DNA of 22,139 nucleotides from JADKIH01 sp031427625. GTDB taxonomy: Bacteria; Bacteroidota; Bacteroidia; AKYH767-A; 2013-40CM-41-45. A program made the position numbers and the translations under genes. Of this stretch, positions 1-8,879 are shown piece after piece (the first letter of the stretch is position 1; every line of letters begins with the position of its first letter). Below the pieces are notes generated by a model. That model was given only the letters and a program-made list of their open reading frames with translations. It did not search any database and was not told where the DNA came from. The stretch spans positions 1-22,139 of the forward strand of contig JANPNV010000003.1 in NCBI GenBank assembly GCA_031427625.1, in the 5' to 3' direction.

Positions 1-1729
1 CAACACCATACAAATTGCGAAGGATAATACTTTTGTAAATAAAGTATTGCAAGTTGGGATGTTCGGGACTTTTTACCTGTGCCAATGTTTTTTCAAAGAA
101 ATCATATTTGCCTTTTTTAGCTTCTGCCACAAAATTTTCCATTCGCTGTATGCAACTTTCATACAATGGTTCTAGAATATTCATTGCTGCAAACAAAAAA
201 GCACCTGAACCACAAGTAGGGTCAATAATGGTAACGCTGTTAAGTGCTTTGTAAAAGTGTTTAAGCAGTTCAGGGTCGTTGGTATTTTCTACTGTATCTT
301 GCGCAAACTGGCGAATGTTTAAATTGTAAGTAATAAAATCGTTTATGGTATTTATTTCGCCTTTGTCAATTTTAGTTTTTACTTCTGTGTAACGGCTTCT
401 GCGGTCAACCACTTCACGCCAAATCTCAGTTGGCAAAGCATAGTTGATTGTTGCAGGTTTGTTCCAATCGGTACGTTTGCTCACTTCTTTAATTCCTTGT
501 TTTATCTCATCAGGCAAAGCTAAGTCAACACCTTTTTTTACTGCATCGTAAATATATTCGTCTCCACTTGTTTTTACCATTTGCCACAATTCAGCATCAG
601 CATTAAATCCTTTCGAGTAATTGCGTTTTGTTTCGTCAAACAAATAGGGGAGAATGCAATTCTTGCTAATGTAATCGGTAATGTCTTCTTTGGTGTAATA
701 AGCACCCATATTTGCCCTGTCGTTGATGTATTTTTCAAATATATATCCAATTACATCGGGGTTAATATCTTTGCCTGTGGCAGTAACGCTTGTGTCTAAA
801 TGCCATTCGTATTGGTCGAAGAAATCAAACAATTGTTCAAATGCTTTATCGTTGATGTCAATTTCAGAATGTGTTTTTTCTAATTCGTGTTCATCAAATA
901 AACCACCATTGAGGTAAGGGATTTTTCCAATTTCAATTTTCACATCTTGGTTTTGCGTTGGTTCGTTCAATCCTTTGTGAAACAATACCAATAAGAAATC
1001 ACGATAAAAGGAATAGAACTTTACTTTTCCTTTCCTCTCTTTGCAAGCCTTTAGCTTGTCACGCAAATAGTTTTTATTGTTATCAAGGAAACCCTTTTTC
1101 TGAATGAAATAGCAAAACATTAATCGGTTCAGCATTAGCGAAGCATACCAATCTTGGTTGGCTTTATCGGAAATGCCTTTGATGAATTGAAGAAATGAGC
1201 CGTGTTCCTTTTTAAACTTGTCGTAAAACTGTTTGGTAACCTTTTCGTTGTTCTGTTGAAAGTTTTCGCCAATTCGTTTTTTTACATCAACAATGGTGAT
1301 TTTATCTTCTTCATCTAATTCGAAGAATATTCCTGCGGCACGTTGGTAAAGCAGTTCAGGGTCTTGGTTGATGTGCCAGCGTGTTTCGGTTACTTTGGTT
1401 GGTTTACCCGATTGTCTAATTACCAATTGCCAAATCTGTTCGGTATTTTTAGTGTCGAAGAAAATTATTAAATGCTCTTGAAACAGTTTGGTTACTTTGG
1501 TTTCAATTTTCTTTCGGGTATTGTAGTCGGGTAACAAACCATTGGGCTGTGGGTTACACAACATAATTTTGAAACCGCTTTTTTCGCCAACGGCTTGCAG
1601 CGTGTAGGTTTCGTTATCTACTACAATGGGCTGTTTTGTTTTATCATTGTTCCAGCCCATATCGTTAAACAGTTCACGAAAGTTGAACTGCTTGATATAG
1701 TTAGAAAATTCTATTTTAGTTAATGCCAT
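1..1729 (-). CDS. Eco57I-type N6-adenine DNA methyltransferase, N-terminal part (runs off left edge)
   Basis: The frame is open from an ATG at 1729 to the left edge: 576 complete codons with no stop. The SAM-binding motif I is visible as DPTCGSGAFL at about residues 503-512. It is preceded by the GAYYTKEDI segment (about 342-350) that typically opens the catalytic domain of Eco57I/type IIG and PglX-like methylases. The last readable residues, NLYGV, match the NxYGVD acidic-loop motif just before its Asp. The catalytic NPPY motif must lie beyond the edge, so activity cannot be confirmed. Residues 1-340 are a helical N-terminal region of the kind seen in such enzymes. The start codon lies 8 bases after the stop of the PLD-SNF2 helicase gene, so the two are almost surely co-transcribed. 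The expected role is adenine methylation that marks self DNA, possibly with restriction activity in an unseen C-terminal part. BREX PglX and DISARM DrmMI are related alternatives that cannot be separated from this fragment. Confidence 0.85.
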   Translation of the reverse strand, partial: MALTKIEFSNYIKQFNFRELFNDMGWNNDKTKQPIVVDNETYTLQAVGEKSGFKIMLCNPQPNGLLPDYNTRKKIETKVTKLFQEHLIIFFDTKNTEQIWQLVIRQSGKPTKVTETRWHINQDPELLYQRAAGIFFELDEEDKITIVDVKKRIGENFQQNNEKVTKQFYDKFKKEHGSFLQFIKGISDKANQDWYASLMLNRLMFCYFIQKKGFLDNNKNYLRDKLKACKERKGKVKFYSFYRDFLLVLFHKGLNEPTQNQDVKIEIGKIPYLNGGLFDEHELEKTHSEIDINDKAFEQLFDFFDQYEWHLDTSVTATGKDINPDVIGYIFEKYINDRANMGAYYTKEDITDYISKNCILPYLFDETKRNYSKGFNADAELWQMVKTSGDEYIYDAVKKGVDLALPDEIKQGIKEVSKRTDWNKPATINYALPTEIWREVVDRRSRYTEVKTKIDKGEINTINDFITYNLNIRQFAQDTVENTNDPELLKHFYKALNSVTIIDPTCGSGAFLFAAMNILEPLYESCIQRMENFVAEAKKGKYDFFEKTLAQVKSPEHPNLQYFIYKSIILRNLYGV

Positions 1730-1737
1730 AATTCTAT

Positions 1738-4700
1738 TTAACTGTTTGTTAAGCCCATTGAGCAAATGATTTGAGGTTCTTTGTTGGGTTGTTCATCTTC
1801 ATTCACAATTGCCAATTTATCTTCCTCACGAAGCGAAATAACCAAAGATGCCAGTTGGTCGTCAGAAATACCCGCTTTTAATTGACGGTTTAATGTTTCT
1901 CTTGCAAATTCTTTCAATGGATATTTGTAAATATCATCAACTGCTTTTTTCAATTGCTCGTTTACAAACAAAGTGTTTTCGTATTCTTTGCAATAGCGGT
2001 CAAGCCGCATATATACACGGTATTTCACGCCTGTTTTTTTGCCAAGAGAACCGCCTGTGTTTTTTTCTTCTTCACGAATAAAGTCAATGCCGCTTTTCAC
2101 TAATTCGTGGTGTTTCTCCAATTTATATTTTGGTTCGGTGTCGGGAGTGCATTGAGCCGCTTTTAAAATGGTGTGTTGCGATTGGGTAATTATTTTTCCT
2201 TTGTTGTCCACCCAAGCCAATACATCGTTTTCTTCTGATGTTCGGGTGTAAACTATCACACCTTCTTTTTCGGGAGCATCTTCATTGTGTTTGGTGGCGT
2301 AAATTACGTTAGGCAAGTCAGGAATTATTTTATTCAGTTCGGGATTTGCATCGGTTGCGTTTTTCCAAATCTGATAAGCCAATGAAGCCAAATCTACTTC
2401 GGTGTCGTCATCTTCACCGTCAAGTATTCCCGATTTCTCGTTGTAAAGGTCGGTTAGGTTTACAGGGTCGCCATCAAAAAATGTTTCATCACTGCCTACC
2501 ACATTTGCATTTTCTTCAATACGCTGTGTCAATCTTCTCCGCAAATTGATAATTGCTTCAATTCCGTCTTCGGGTAAAAACGAATAGCAAATAATTTGCT
2601 CTGCCTTTTGTCCGATACGGTCAACACGACCTGCACGTTGAATTAGACGAATGATAGCCCAGGGCAAATCGTAATTTAAAATGATGTGAGCATCTTGCAA
2701 GTTTTGTCCTTCACTCAATACATCGGTTGTAATCAAAACTCTTAATTCTTGATTGCCTTTAATAGTTTCAGTCTTATTGTTACTGTGTGGACTAAAGCGA
2801 TGTGCCAATCCAGTTGGATTTTCATCATCACCAGTTACACTTTCCAGTTGCGTTATGCCTCGCTTCTTAAGTTGTTCTGTGAGGTAATATGCAGTATCTG
2901 CAAATTGTGTAAATACTAAAACTTTTTCTTTGCCGTGTTTTTTAGTCAGCAAATCATTTAAAGCATTTAGTTGTTTATCTTCATCAGGGTTCCAATCCTT
3001 TCCATAGTTCAGTATTTTAATTATTTCTTTACTGTCGTTGATAAGGTTTGCTGACAAAGCATTAGCAAAAAATTCACTCCTAATCCAGTCGAAACGTTTT
3101 TGGTAACTTTCACTTGCAAAAAGTTTATATAATTCTTCTGCTTTTTTGAGATACGTTTCTTCTTTCAAAATTAGGTTTAAAAGATTTGTACCTTCTCCAT
3201 CATTGTCAGTGTCGCTATCTTCTAAATATTCATCTAAGTTTTGAGAAATGTTTTTACCAATAGGAATAGGTAAATGATTTTGTGCGGCATACACAAAAAG
3301 ATAATTTCTTAAAATATGGCGGCTCAAAGAAAGTAAGAATGAATATCCGCTACTTTCTAAACGCTTGAACAAATTGGTTCTGCAAAAGCCCATTAATCGT
3401 CTGCCTGCACGACTAAGGTTTTGCATAATTTGTTCTTCTTCCTTGGTTGGTTTGGTTAGTGGTTTTTCACTCAAATAGCTTTGAAGTCCGTATCTCGGCA
3501 ATTCTAAACCATTAATAATGTCAACTATTTTTTGAGAATATAGATTAGCATAAATATCTTTTTTGTCTTTCGGATTAAATTCATACAAAACCCTTTGCGG
3601 TATTCTTTCAGGGAAGTATGATTTTGAACCATCAGCAAAAGTCAAAAACTTTCTGTTGTTGGTTGGGTCGGTTTCTGCGTAATTATTTTTAATAAAACTT
3701 CTCGTTCTACGAACTAAATACAACCGCATTAATTCTTTCCAGTCGTCAGAAAAATGGCTTTTCTCAAATGCTTTTATACTTCGGATAAATGTTTCGGTGT
3801 GTTGCGAACTGAATTGAACTTGCCCGCCAATGCTTTCAATGTATCTTTCAGGGCTTATTCCTAAATCTTTATCGTCTGAAATAAACAAACGAAGTTGGTT
3901 TGATAAATCTATATAGGTTTTGTTGTATGGCGTTGCTGAAAGCAAAATTACTTTACTATCGTTTTCTTCTAAATATGCTTTTATTGCTCTGTATCGGCTT
4001 CCTTGGTCGTTGCGTAAATTGTGGCTTTCATCAATGATTACAAGGCGGTAACGTCTTAGGTTTGGTAAAATGGTTTGCACTCTACTTTGAGAAATAACTT
4101 TTGCTCTTAGTTGGTATTTATGAGCATATTCTTCCCACATTTCAACTAAGTTTTTTGGACAAATAATTAATGTTTCTAAAAAGAAATCGTCTTCAAATAA
4201 TTTAGCTAAGGCAGTTGCTGTAATCGTTTTACCCAAACCAACTACATCACCTATTACAACACCACCACGTTTATGTAAATGATGGGCTGCAACCAAGACA
4301 GCTTTCTGTTGAAATTCCAACAACTCTTTTTGAAAAACCTTAGGCAACTTAAATTCATTGATGCCTGCTCTTGCTTCTCTTGAAAGGTGGTAAGCAATTT
4401 TCAAGTAAATATGAAACGGAGAAATTAAACGGTCTGCCGCCCAACTATTATCAATTATTTCAATTAGTTCTTCTGTAATGTCTATGCACCAACGGTCTTT
4501 CCAACGGTCGTCAAACCAACTTGATAATTTGTTGGCTGCATCTTGATCCATAACATCAATATTCAATTCACCTTGCTTTGCAAGTCCAGCAAGTGTCAAG
4601 TTACTACTGCCTAAAAAACCAACAACTGGCACTCGTTTGTCGTTGCTGTATGCCAAATATAATTTAGCGTGAAGTGTATATTTCAAATGCAGTTTTACAA

Positions 4701-5106
4701 CTACCTTTTTATCTTTCATTTGTTGGCTCAGCTTTCGTAATGCCCTTTCGTCTTGCTCTGTCGGTGTGCCAATGGTCAATTGGTCTTTAAATTCCTGTGC
4801 AAGTCGTTTTTTAAGTTTTACTGCTTCGGCTTGGTCAATTATATGGTCTTCGTCTTTTGAAAAATAGTCACGCAAAATGTCTACTGGCATTTTTTGCATT
4901 CCAACTAATAGTCTGCAAATGCGGTGAACATCGTCATTGCTCTCAACTACTGTTGCACCTGATAGTTTGTCGATATTGTCAGCAACTTCTTTCCAACCTC
5001 TTAGGTTAAAATAACCCACACAAAAGTCTGTCCGTTGTGAAAGTTCTAAAGTTTCATTCAGTCCTTTTGTTAAGTGATTTTCTATGTTGTCGTATATTTT
5101 CGGCAT
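1738..5106 (-). CDS. PLD-like nuclease domain fused to SNF2-family helicase
   Basis: This 1122-aa protein combines two activities. Residues about 1-215 resemble a phospholipase-D-like nuclease of the NgoFVII/BfiI kind: HAKLYL (H146, K148), then GSSNLT (N169) and a conserved Glu (E180). The Asp of a full HKD motif is absent, as is common in this subgroup. A single half-site suggests dimerisation. Residues about 255-850 form an SF2/SNF2 motor: Walker A GDVVGLGKT (286-294), DESH (359-362), SAT (390-392), then TTDVLSEG (793-800) and QRAGRVDRIGQ (823-833) in the C-terminal RecA lobe. Roughly 270 further residues have no motif I recognise. The methyltransferase gene begins 8 bases after the stop, which points to an ATP-dependent restriction or other anti-phage function using DNA translocation. 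That role is inferred from fusion and context. The precise system name is left open because further genes may lie beyond the left edge. Confidence 0.85.
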   Translation of the reverse strand: MPKIYDNIENHLTKGLNETLELSQRTDFCVGYFNLRGWKEVADNIDKLSGATVVESNDDVHRICRLLVGMQKMPVDILRDYFSKDEDHIIDQAEAVKLKKRLAQEFKDQLTIGTPTEQDERALRKLSQQMKDKKVVVKLHLKYTLHAKLYLAYSNDKRVPVVGFLGSSNLTLAGLAKQGELNIDVMDQDAANKLSSWFDDRWKDRWCIDITEELIEIIDNSWAADRLISPFHIYLKIAYHLSREARAGINEFKLPKVFQKELLEFQQKAVLVAAHHLHKRGGVVIGDVVGLGKTITATALAKLFEDDFFLETLIICPKNLVEMWEEYAHKYQLRAKVISQSRVQTILPNLRRYRLVIIDESHNLRNDQGSRYRAIKAYLEENDSKVILLSATPYNKTYIDLSNQLRLFISDDKDLGISPERYIESIGGQVQFSSQHTETFIRSIKAFEKSHFSDDWKELMRLYLVRRTRSFIKNNYAETDPTNNRKFLTFADGSKSYFPERIPQRVLYEFNPKDKKDIYANLYSQKIVDIINGLELPRYGLQSYLSEKPLTKPTKEEEQIMQNLSRAGRRLMGFCRTNLFKRLESSGYSFLLSLSRHILRNYLFVYAAQNHLPIPIGKNISQNLDEYLEDSDTDNDGEGTNLLNLILKEETYLKKAEELYKLFASESYQKRFDWIRSEFFANALSANLINDSKEIIKILNYGKDWNPDEDKQLNALNDLLTKKHGKEKVLVFTQFADTAYYLTEQLKKRGITQLESVTGDDENPTGLAHRFSPHSNNKTETIKGNQELRVLITTDVLSEGQNLQDAHIILNYDLPWAIIRLIQRAGRVDRIGQKAEQIICYSFLPEDGIEAIINLRRRLTQRIEENANVVGSDETFFDGDPVNLTDLYNEKSGILDGEDDDTEVDLASLAYQIWKNATDANPELNKIIPDLPNVIYATKHNEDAPEKEGVIVYTRTSEENDVLAWVDNKGKIITQSQHTILKAAQCTPDTEPKYKLEKHHELVKSGIDFIREEEKNTGGSLGKKTGVKYRVYMRLDRYCKEYENTLFVNEQLKKAVDDIYKYPLKEFARETLNRQLKAGISDDQLASLVISLREEDKLAIVNEDEQPNKEPQIICSMGLTNS

Positions 5107-5647
5107 TATATAATAGTTAAAATTGAGGTTGTCAAATTACGAAAATTCCAGCTTATTATGTTCGTAGCACTCAGACCCTTGTGCGGTGGGAGATTTGGCT
5201 CTTTTGGTTTTGCGAAGCGTTGGCTTTGTGTGTCGGGCAAAACCAAATGTGCCAAATGTGCGGCTGGCTAAAATTGAATTAAAAAAAAGTGCGGTGGGAA
5301 AAAATAAAAAATACAGAAGGGTCGGCAATGAGTGTTGGTTTAGTTGCTGTCCAGTTTCAATATGGTCTGTATCTCGTTGGTCACCTGTCAAAATTAGCGT
5401 TTCATTTTATGTTTATAGTCGTCCGTTTGGTTGTTGTTGTGTCGTCTGTTAGGTTTGCTTGTAACTTTTCACTTAACGCACCCCCTTGCCTTTCCATTTA
5501 AATTATCCACAGCTGTTCTCAATTGCACTTCCTTAATTTATCCAAAAAAATTATACATCAAGTCAACAGAAATGACTCCAAACATAATAACAACAGTTGC
5601 GAAAAAAAATTACCCTATTGTTTACTTAACAGTTAAATTCAAAAATT
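5107..5647. other. 541-base spacer without a convincing gene
   Basis: Lies between the start of the helicase gene and the stop of the PurF-like gene. The promoter of the helicase/methylase unit should be here, but I found no clear TTTG...TAnnTTTG pair. It holds an inverted repeat flanked by direct repeats (5181-5299, listed separately) and one perfect DnaA-box-like word, TTATCCACA, at 5503-5511. The short open frames are cysteine- or phenylalanine-rich, overlap one another on both strands and show no domain. I treat them as non-coding. Confidence 0.6.
5181..5299. repeat. Inverted repeat flanked by 11-base direct repeats; candidate dispersed element
   Basis: The word gtgcggtggga occurs at 5181-5191 and again at 5289-5299. 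Between the copies, 5193-5213 and 5237-5257 form a 21-base inverted repeat with two mismatches and a 23-base loop. The core arm is ttttggttttgc against gcaaaaccaaatg. The arrangement resembles a small non-autonomous mobile or REP-like element. From memory, similar words turn up in spurious small-protein predictions from Bacteroidota genomes, which would suggest a dispersed family, but I cannot verify this here. An RNA hairpin is the main alternative. Confidence 0.5.
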
Positions 5648-7549
5648 TTAATACGCCCGTTCATTTATCCCCTCAATGTAATTTATAAATGCACGGCTTA
5701 CAACTTTATTTCCTCCCGGTGTCGGGTAGTTGCCGCTAAAATACCAGTCGCCGCGATGGTTAGGAATGGCGCTGTGCAGGTCTTCTATCTTCTGGAAAAT
5801 CAACTGTAAATCTGCTTTAAAATCTTCCGGTTTCACCAACTCTGCAATCTTCGCACTTATCTGCTCTGCACTAAATGGCTGATAAATCATTCGTACATAG
5901 TTTTTCATTTCGCTCACCGGCGATTCAAGTTGCTCTTTGCATCGCTCATAAACTTCGTCGATAATATGTTCGAGGTTATTTTCTTCCAATAATTTTATGG
6001 CTGCACGAAAAGCAACAAGGTCGCCAATGCGCGCCATGTCGATACCATAACAATCAGGATAACGGATCTGCGGCGCAGAACTTACCACTACAATTTTCTT
6101 CGGCCCCAGACGATCGAGCATTCTCAGTATCGATGACTTCAATGTTGTTCCTCTCACAATTGAATCGTCGATAACTACCATGTTGTCTATTCCGCGACGC
6201 ACTGTGCCGTATGTAATATCATATACATGCGCAACCATATCGCTGCGATCATCGTCGTTAGTAATAAATGTACGAAGCTTGGCATCCTTAATCGCAATTT
6301 TCTCCATGCGCGGACGAATAGAAAGAATTTCTGTCAGCTTCTCATCGCTGAGATCTGTTCCAAGCGCTTTTATCTTGCGCTTCTTTACATCTTTCAGATA
6401 GTCTTCCATTCCCTGAAGCATTCCGTAAAAAGCTACCTCTGCAGTATTGGGAATGTATGAGAAAACAGTATTCCGTAAATCGTAATCTACTGCCTGCAAT
6501 GTTTGCTGGCATAATAAGCGTCCAAGTTCTTTACGCTCCTGATAAATATCTATGTCGCTTCCTCTCGAAAAATAAATCCGTTCAAACGAACAACTTAATC
6601 TCTGCGTCGGTTCTTTTATTTTCTCTTCTGTTATCTTCCCGTTTCTTTTTATGATCAATGCATATCCGGGTTTCACTTCTTTTATTGACTCGACGGGAAC
6701 ATTCAGTGCAGTTTGTATCGGAGGACGTTCGCTGGCGACAACTACAATCTCATCGTCCTTATAATAAAATGCAGGTCTGATTCCGGCAGGATCACGAAGG
6801 ATGAATGCATCACCATGTCCAAAAAGTCCGGCAATCGTATAACCGCCGTCCCAGTTCTTCGAAGAGTTGCGAAGAATTTTTGCTACATCAATATGTTCGG
6901 CAATGAGTGGCGAAATTTCCTGCTTACTATTTCCGAGCTGGCGGAATTTTAAATACATCTCCTCGTTTTCTTCGTCGAGAAAATGTCCGATGTTTTCCAT
7001 CACCGTTACTGTATCGGCCTTTTCCTTCGGATGCTGTCCGATGCGGATAAGATCGTTGAAGAGTTCGTCAACATTCGTCATGTTGAAGTTCCCTGCGACG
7101 ACGAGGTTGCGTGTCATCCAATTGTTCTGGCGAAGAAACGGATGACAGGCTTCAATACTATTTCCGCCATACGTTCCATAACGCAAATGACCCAGCCATA
7201 ACTCACCTGTAAATGGAAGATTTTTCTTCAACCATTTCGTATCGTTCAATAAATCAGGATTCTTCTTTTTTACTTCTTCCAGTTTCGAATTAATTCTTCC
7301 GAAAATATCAGCAATTGCCTGCTTATGATTAGACCGGTATCTGCTGATGTAACGCGTTCCTGGCTCAACATCAAATTTAATATTGGCTACACCGGCTCCG
7401 TCCTGGCCACGATTATGTTGCTTTTCCATCAATAAGTACAACTTATTGAGTGCGTAAAAAGATGTTTTGTATTTATTCTGATAGTAGGAAAGGGGCTTCA
7501 GAAGCCTTACTACAGCAATACCGCATTCATGATTTAGTTTATCAGACAT
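5648..7549 (-). CDS. Amidophosphoribosyltransferase-like protein, long Bacteroidota form
   Basis: This 633-aa class II glutamine amidotransferase is fused to a type I phosphoribosyltransferase, the PurF architecture. After an 8-residue leader (M-S-D-K-L-N-H-E) comes C9, the expected N-terminal nucleophile once the leader is removed, followed by GIAVV. Other glutaminase motifs are NRGQDGAG (46-53) and GHLRYGTYGG (120-129). The PRPP loop VVIDDSIVRGTTL is at 458-470. PurF would transfer ammonia from glutamine to PRPP to give phosphoribosylamine, the first step of purine synthesis. The protein is much longer than the classical enzyme of about 470-505 aa, with an insert near residues 75-110 and a conserved-looking tail (NHRGDWYFSGNY, 597-608). 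Bacteroidota often carry this long form beside a classical PurF, so its precise role is uncertain and I give no symbol. It follows the histidine kinase gene by 40 bases in the same direction and may be read through from it. Confidence 0.85.
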   Translation of the reverse strand: MSDKLNHECGIAVVRLLKPLSYYQNKYKTSFYALNKLYLLMEKQHNRGQDGAGVANIKFDVEPGTRYISRYRSNHKQAIADIFGRINSKLEEVKKKNPDLLNDTKWLKKNLPFTGELWLGHLRYGTYGGNSIEACHPFLRQNNWMTRNLVVAGNFNMTNVDELFNDLIRIGQHPKEKADTVTVMENIGHFLDEENEEMYLKFRQLGNSKQEISPLIAEHIDVAKILRNSSKNWDGGYTIAGLFGHGDAFILRDPAGIRPAFYYKDDEIVVVASERPPIQTALNVPVESIKEVKPGYALIIKRNGKITEEKIKEPTQRLSCSFERIYFSRGSDIDIYQERKELGRLLCQQTLQAVDYDLRNTVFSYIPNTAEVAFYGMLQGMEDYLKDVKKRKIKALGTDLSDEKLTEILSIRPRMEKIAIKDAKLRTFITNDDDRSDMVAHVYDITYGTVRRGIDNMVVIDDSIVRGTTLKSSILRMLDRLGPKKIVVVSSAPQIRYPDCYGIDMARIGDLVAFRAAIKLLEENNLEHIIDEVYERCKEQLESPVSEMKNYVRMIYQPFSAEQISAKIAELVKPEDFKADLQLIFQKIEDLHSAIPNHRGDWYFSGNYPTPGGNKVVSRAFINYIEGINERAY

Positions 7550-7589
7550 ACTCCTTCAAAGATACTGCTTTTAAGGAAGCATCAAGGCA

Positions 7590-8879
7590 TTATCCCTCAA
7601 GTTCTTCATGCGGTATTTCCGCATTTTCGAATTTTATCTCAAATGAATGTAGATGATTAATATACTCGTAGTGGATCGAGAACCCGCAATGAACAATTAT
7701 CTTCTTTACGATGGCCAAACCGAGTCCGATGGAGTCGGGAGAATCGCCTTTTCTAAAACGCTCAAAAACTTCCTGTCCGGGAATTACCAGGGGACCTCCG
7801 CTGTTGGCAATTGTTATCCCATGCTTATTCAGAACTATCGAAAGCACTCCATTTTGAATGTTGTACTTGATGGCATTGGAAAGTAGATTTGTAAACAATA
7901 TTCCTGCAAGATGAGGGTTCATGCTGATGTGTACGGTATCGTCAATCTCAGTGTGCACTTTTAATTCATGCGATAAAATAAACAGGTCGAGATCTTCGAG
8001 GTGATCTCTGAGAATTTTCCCTAGCGGCAGCATCTGCTGACCGGCATACTGGTCGTTATCTATTCGGGTGAGAAGGATAAGTCCTTTGTTCATCTTCGAT
8101 AACCGGTTCACAGAATCAAGCGTACTCAGAATTTGCTTAACCTGTTCTTCGTCGTTTGCTTTTTGTAAAAGCAGTTCGAGTTTGGAGCGTATGATGGCCA
8201 ATGGCGTTTGCGTCTCATGCGACATATTCTCCGTGAATTCGCGAAGGTTTCTGTAATCGCGCGCAACCTTATCGGTTAGTTTGGTTAACTCTGCATTCAG
8301 CGTATTAAATTCTTCCACTTTACTTTTCTGGAAGTGTGCTATGCCTCCTTTTTGTAAGTCGAAATTTTTAAGAATATTTAATGCACGATAGAATGGATTC
8401 CATACACGACTCGAAAACCAACGGTTCAAGAAATAAAAACAGATGATGATGTCGATGGCAACGAGTAGCAGCGTTGTAAATATTCCGTTTACGAGCTGAT
8501 TGTTCTCGGTAAGTCGCCTTGCAATTTTTATGTTGTAGGCCTTCCCTCTTATAAGCTGCTGATAAGAAAGAATTCTATAGGGGACATTGTTTTTTTCATA
8601 CAGATCAAAAATAACGGTATCCTTTATGGCTACACGAAATGAAGTAAACTTATCGACTGGTTCTACCTCGAGCCTGTCGCCAATAATAAAATGTATATCC
8701 TGAAGTCCTTTTTGCAAAGCAAGCTGCTTTTCGATTTCCAGTTTTTCGAAAAGCATATGTTCAGATACTTCATTGTCGATTACATATACAACACGGTATG
8801 CAAGAAATGCACTGCTGATCAGCAACAACACCAATGCAATAATGATATAATACCGGTTGGTAATATTTAAAAGTTTCAT
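7590..8879 (-). CDS. Two-component sensor histidine kinase
   Basis: A 429-aa membrane sensor kinase. Transmembrane helices lie at about 11-33 and 131-151 and bracket a periplasmic sensor region of about 100 residues with no recognised fold. The dimerisation/phosphotransfer helix carries the H-box MSHETQTPLAI, with H221 as the phosphorylated histidine. The ATPase domain has an N-box (NLLSNAIKYN, N335), a G1-like IANSGG, an F-box (FERFRKG) and G2 (GLGLAIVKK). The G1 Asp of the usual DxGxG is replaced, in a form I have seen in other Bacteroidota kinases. The start codon overlaps the stop of the response regulator as ATGA (8876-8879), indicating translational coupling and a cognate pair. The signal sensed is unknown. 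Confidence 0.92.
   Translation of the reverse strand: MKLLNITNRYYIIIALVLLLISSAFLAYRVVYVIDNEVSEHMLFEKLEIEKQLALQKGLQDIHFIIGDRLEVEPVDKFTSFRVAIKDTVIFDLYEKNNVPYRILSYQQLIRGKAYNIKIARRLTENNQLVNGIFTTLLLVAIDIIICFYFLNRWFSSRVWNPFYRALNILKNFDLQKGGIAHFQKSKVEEFNTLNAELTKLTDKVARDYRNLREFTENMSHETQTPLAIIRSKLELLLQKANDEEQVKQILSTLDSVNRLSKMNKGLILLTRIDNDQYAGQQMLPLGKILRDHLEDLDLFILSHELKVHTEIDDTVHISMNPHLAGILFTNLLSNAIKYNIQNGVLSIVLNKHGITIANSGGPLVIPGQEVFERFRKGDSPDSIGLGLAIVKKIIVHCGFSIHYEYINHLHSFEIKFENAEIPHEELEG

Noticed and set aside
1..5106. Naming the left pair DISARM or BREX
   Set aside because: The hallmark genes (DrmA, DrmB, separate DrmC; or PglZ, BrxC) are not visible, and the nuclease-motor fusion does not match their usual layout as I know it; the evidence stops at the window edge.
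5137..5501. Several overlapping short open frames in the spacer
   Set aside because: They overlap on both strands, have odd composition, show no domain and lie over the inverted repeat; they look like by-products of the repeat sequence.
5503..5511. Perfect DnaA-box word TTATCCACA
   Set aside because: Only one copy was seen, with no cluster of boxes, no AT-rich unwinding repeats and no dnaA/dnaN genes nearby; a chance match is more likely than an origin.
5648..7549. A link of the phosphoribosyltransferase to quinolinate/NAD synthesis in the kynurenine cluster
   Set aside because: The protein is PurF-like with a glutaminase domain, not a NadC quinolinate phosphoribosyltransferase, and is separated from the cluster by genes on other units.
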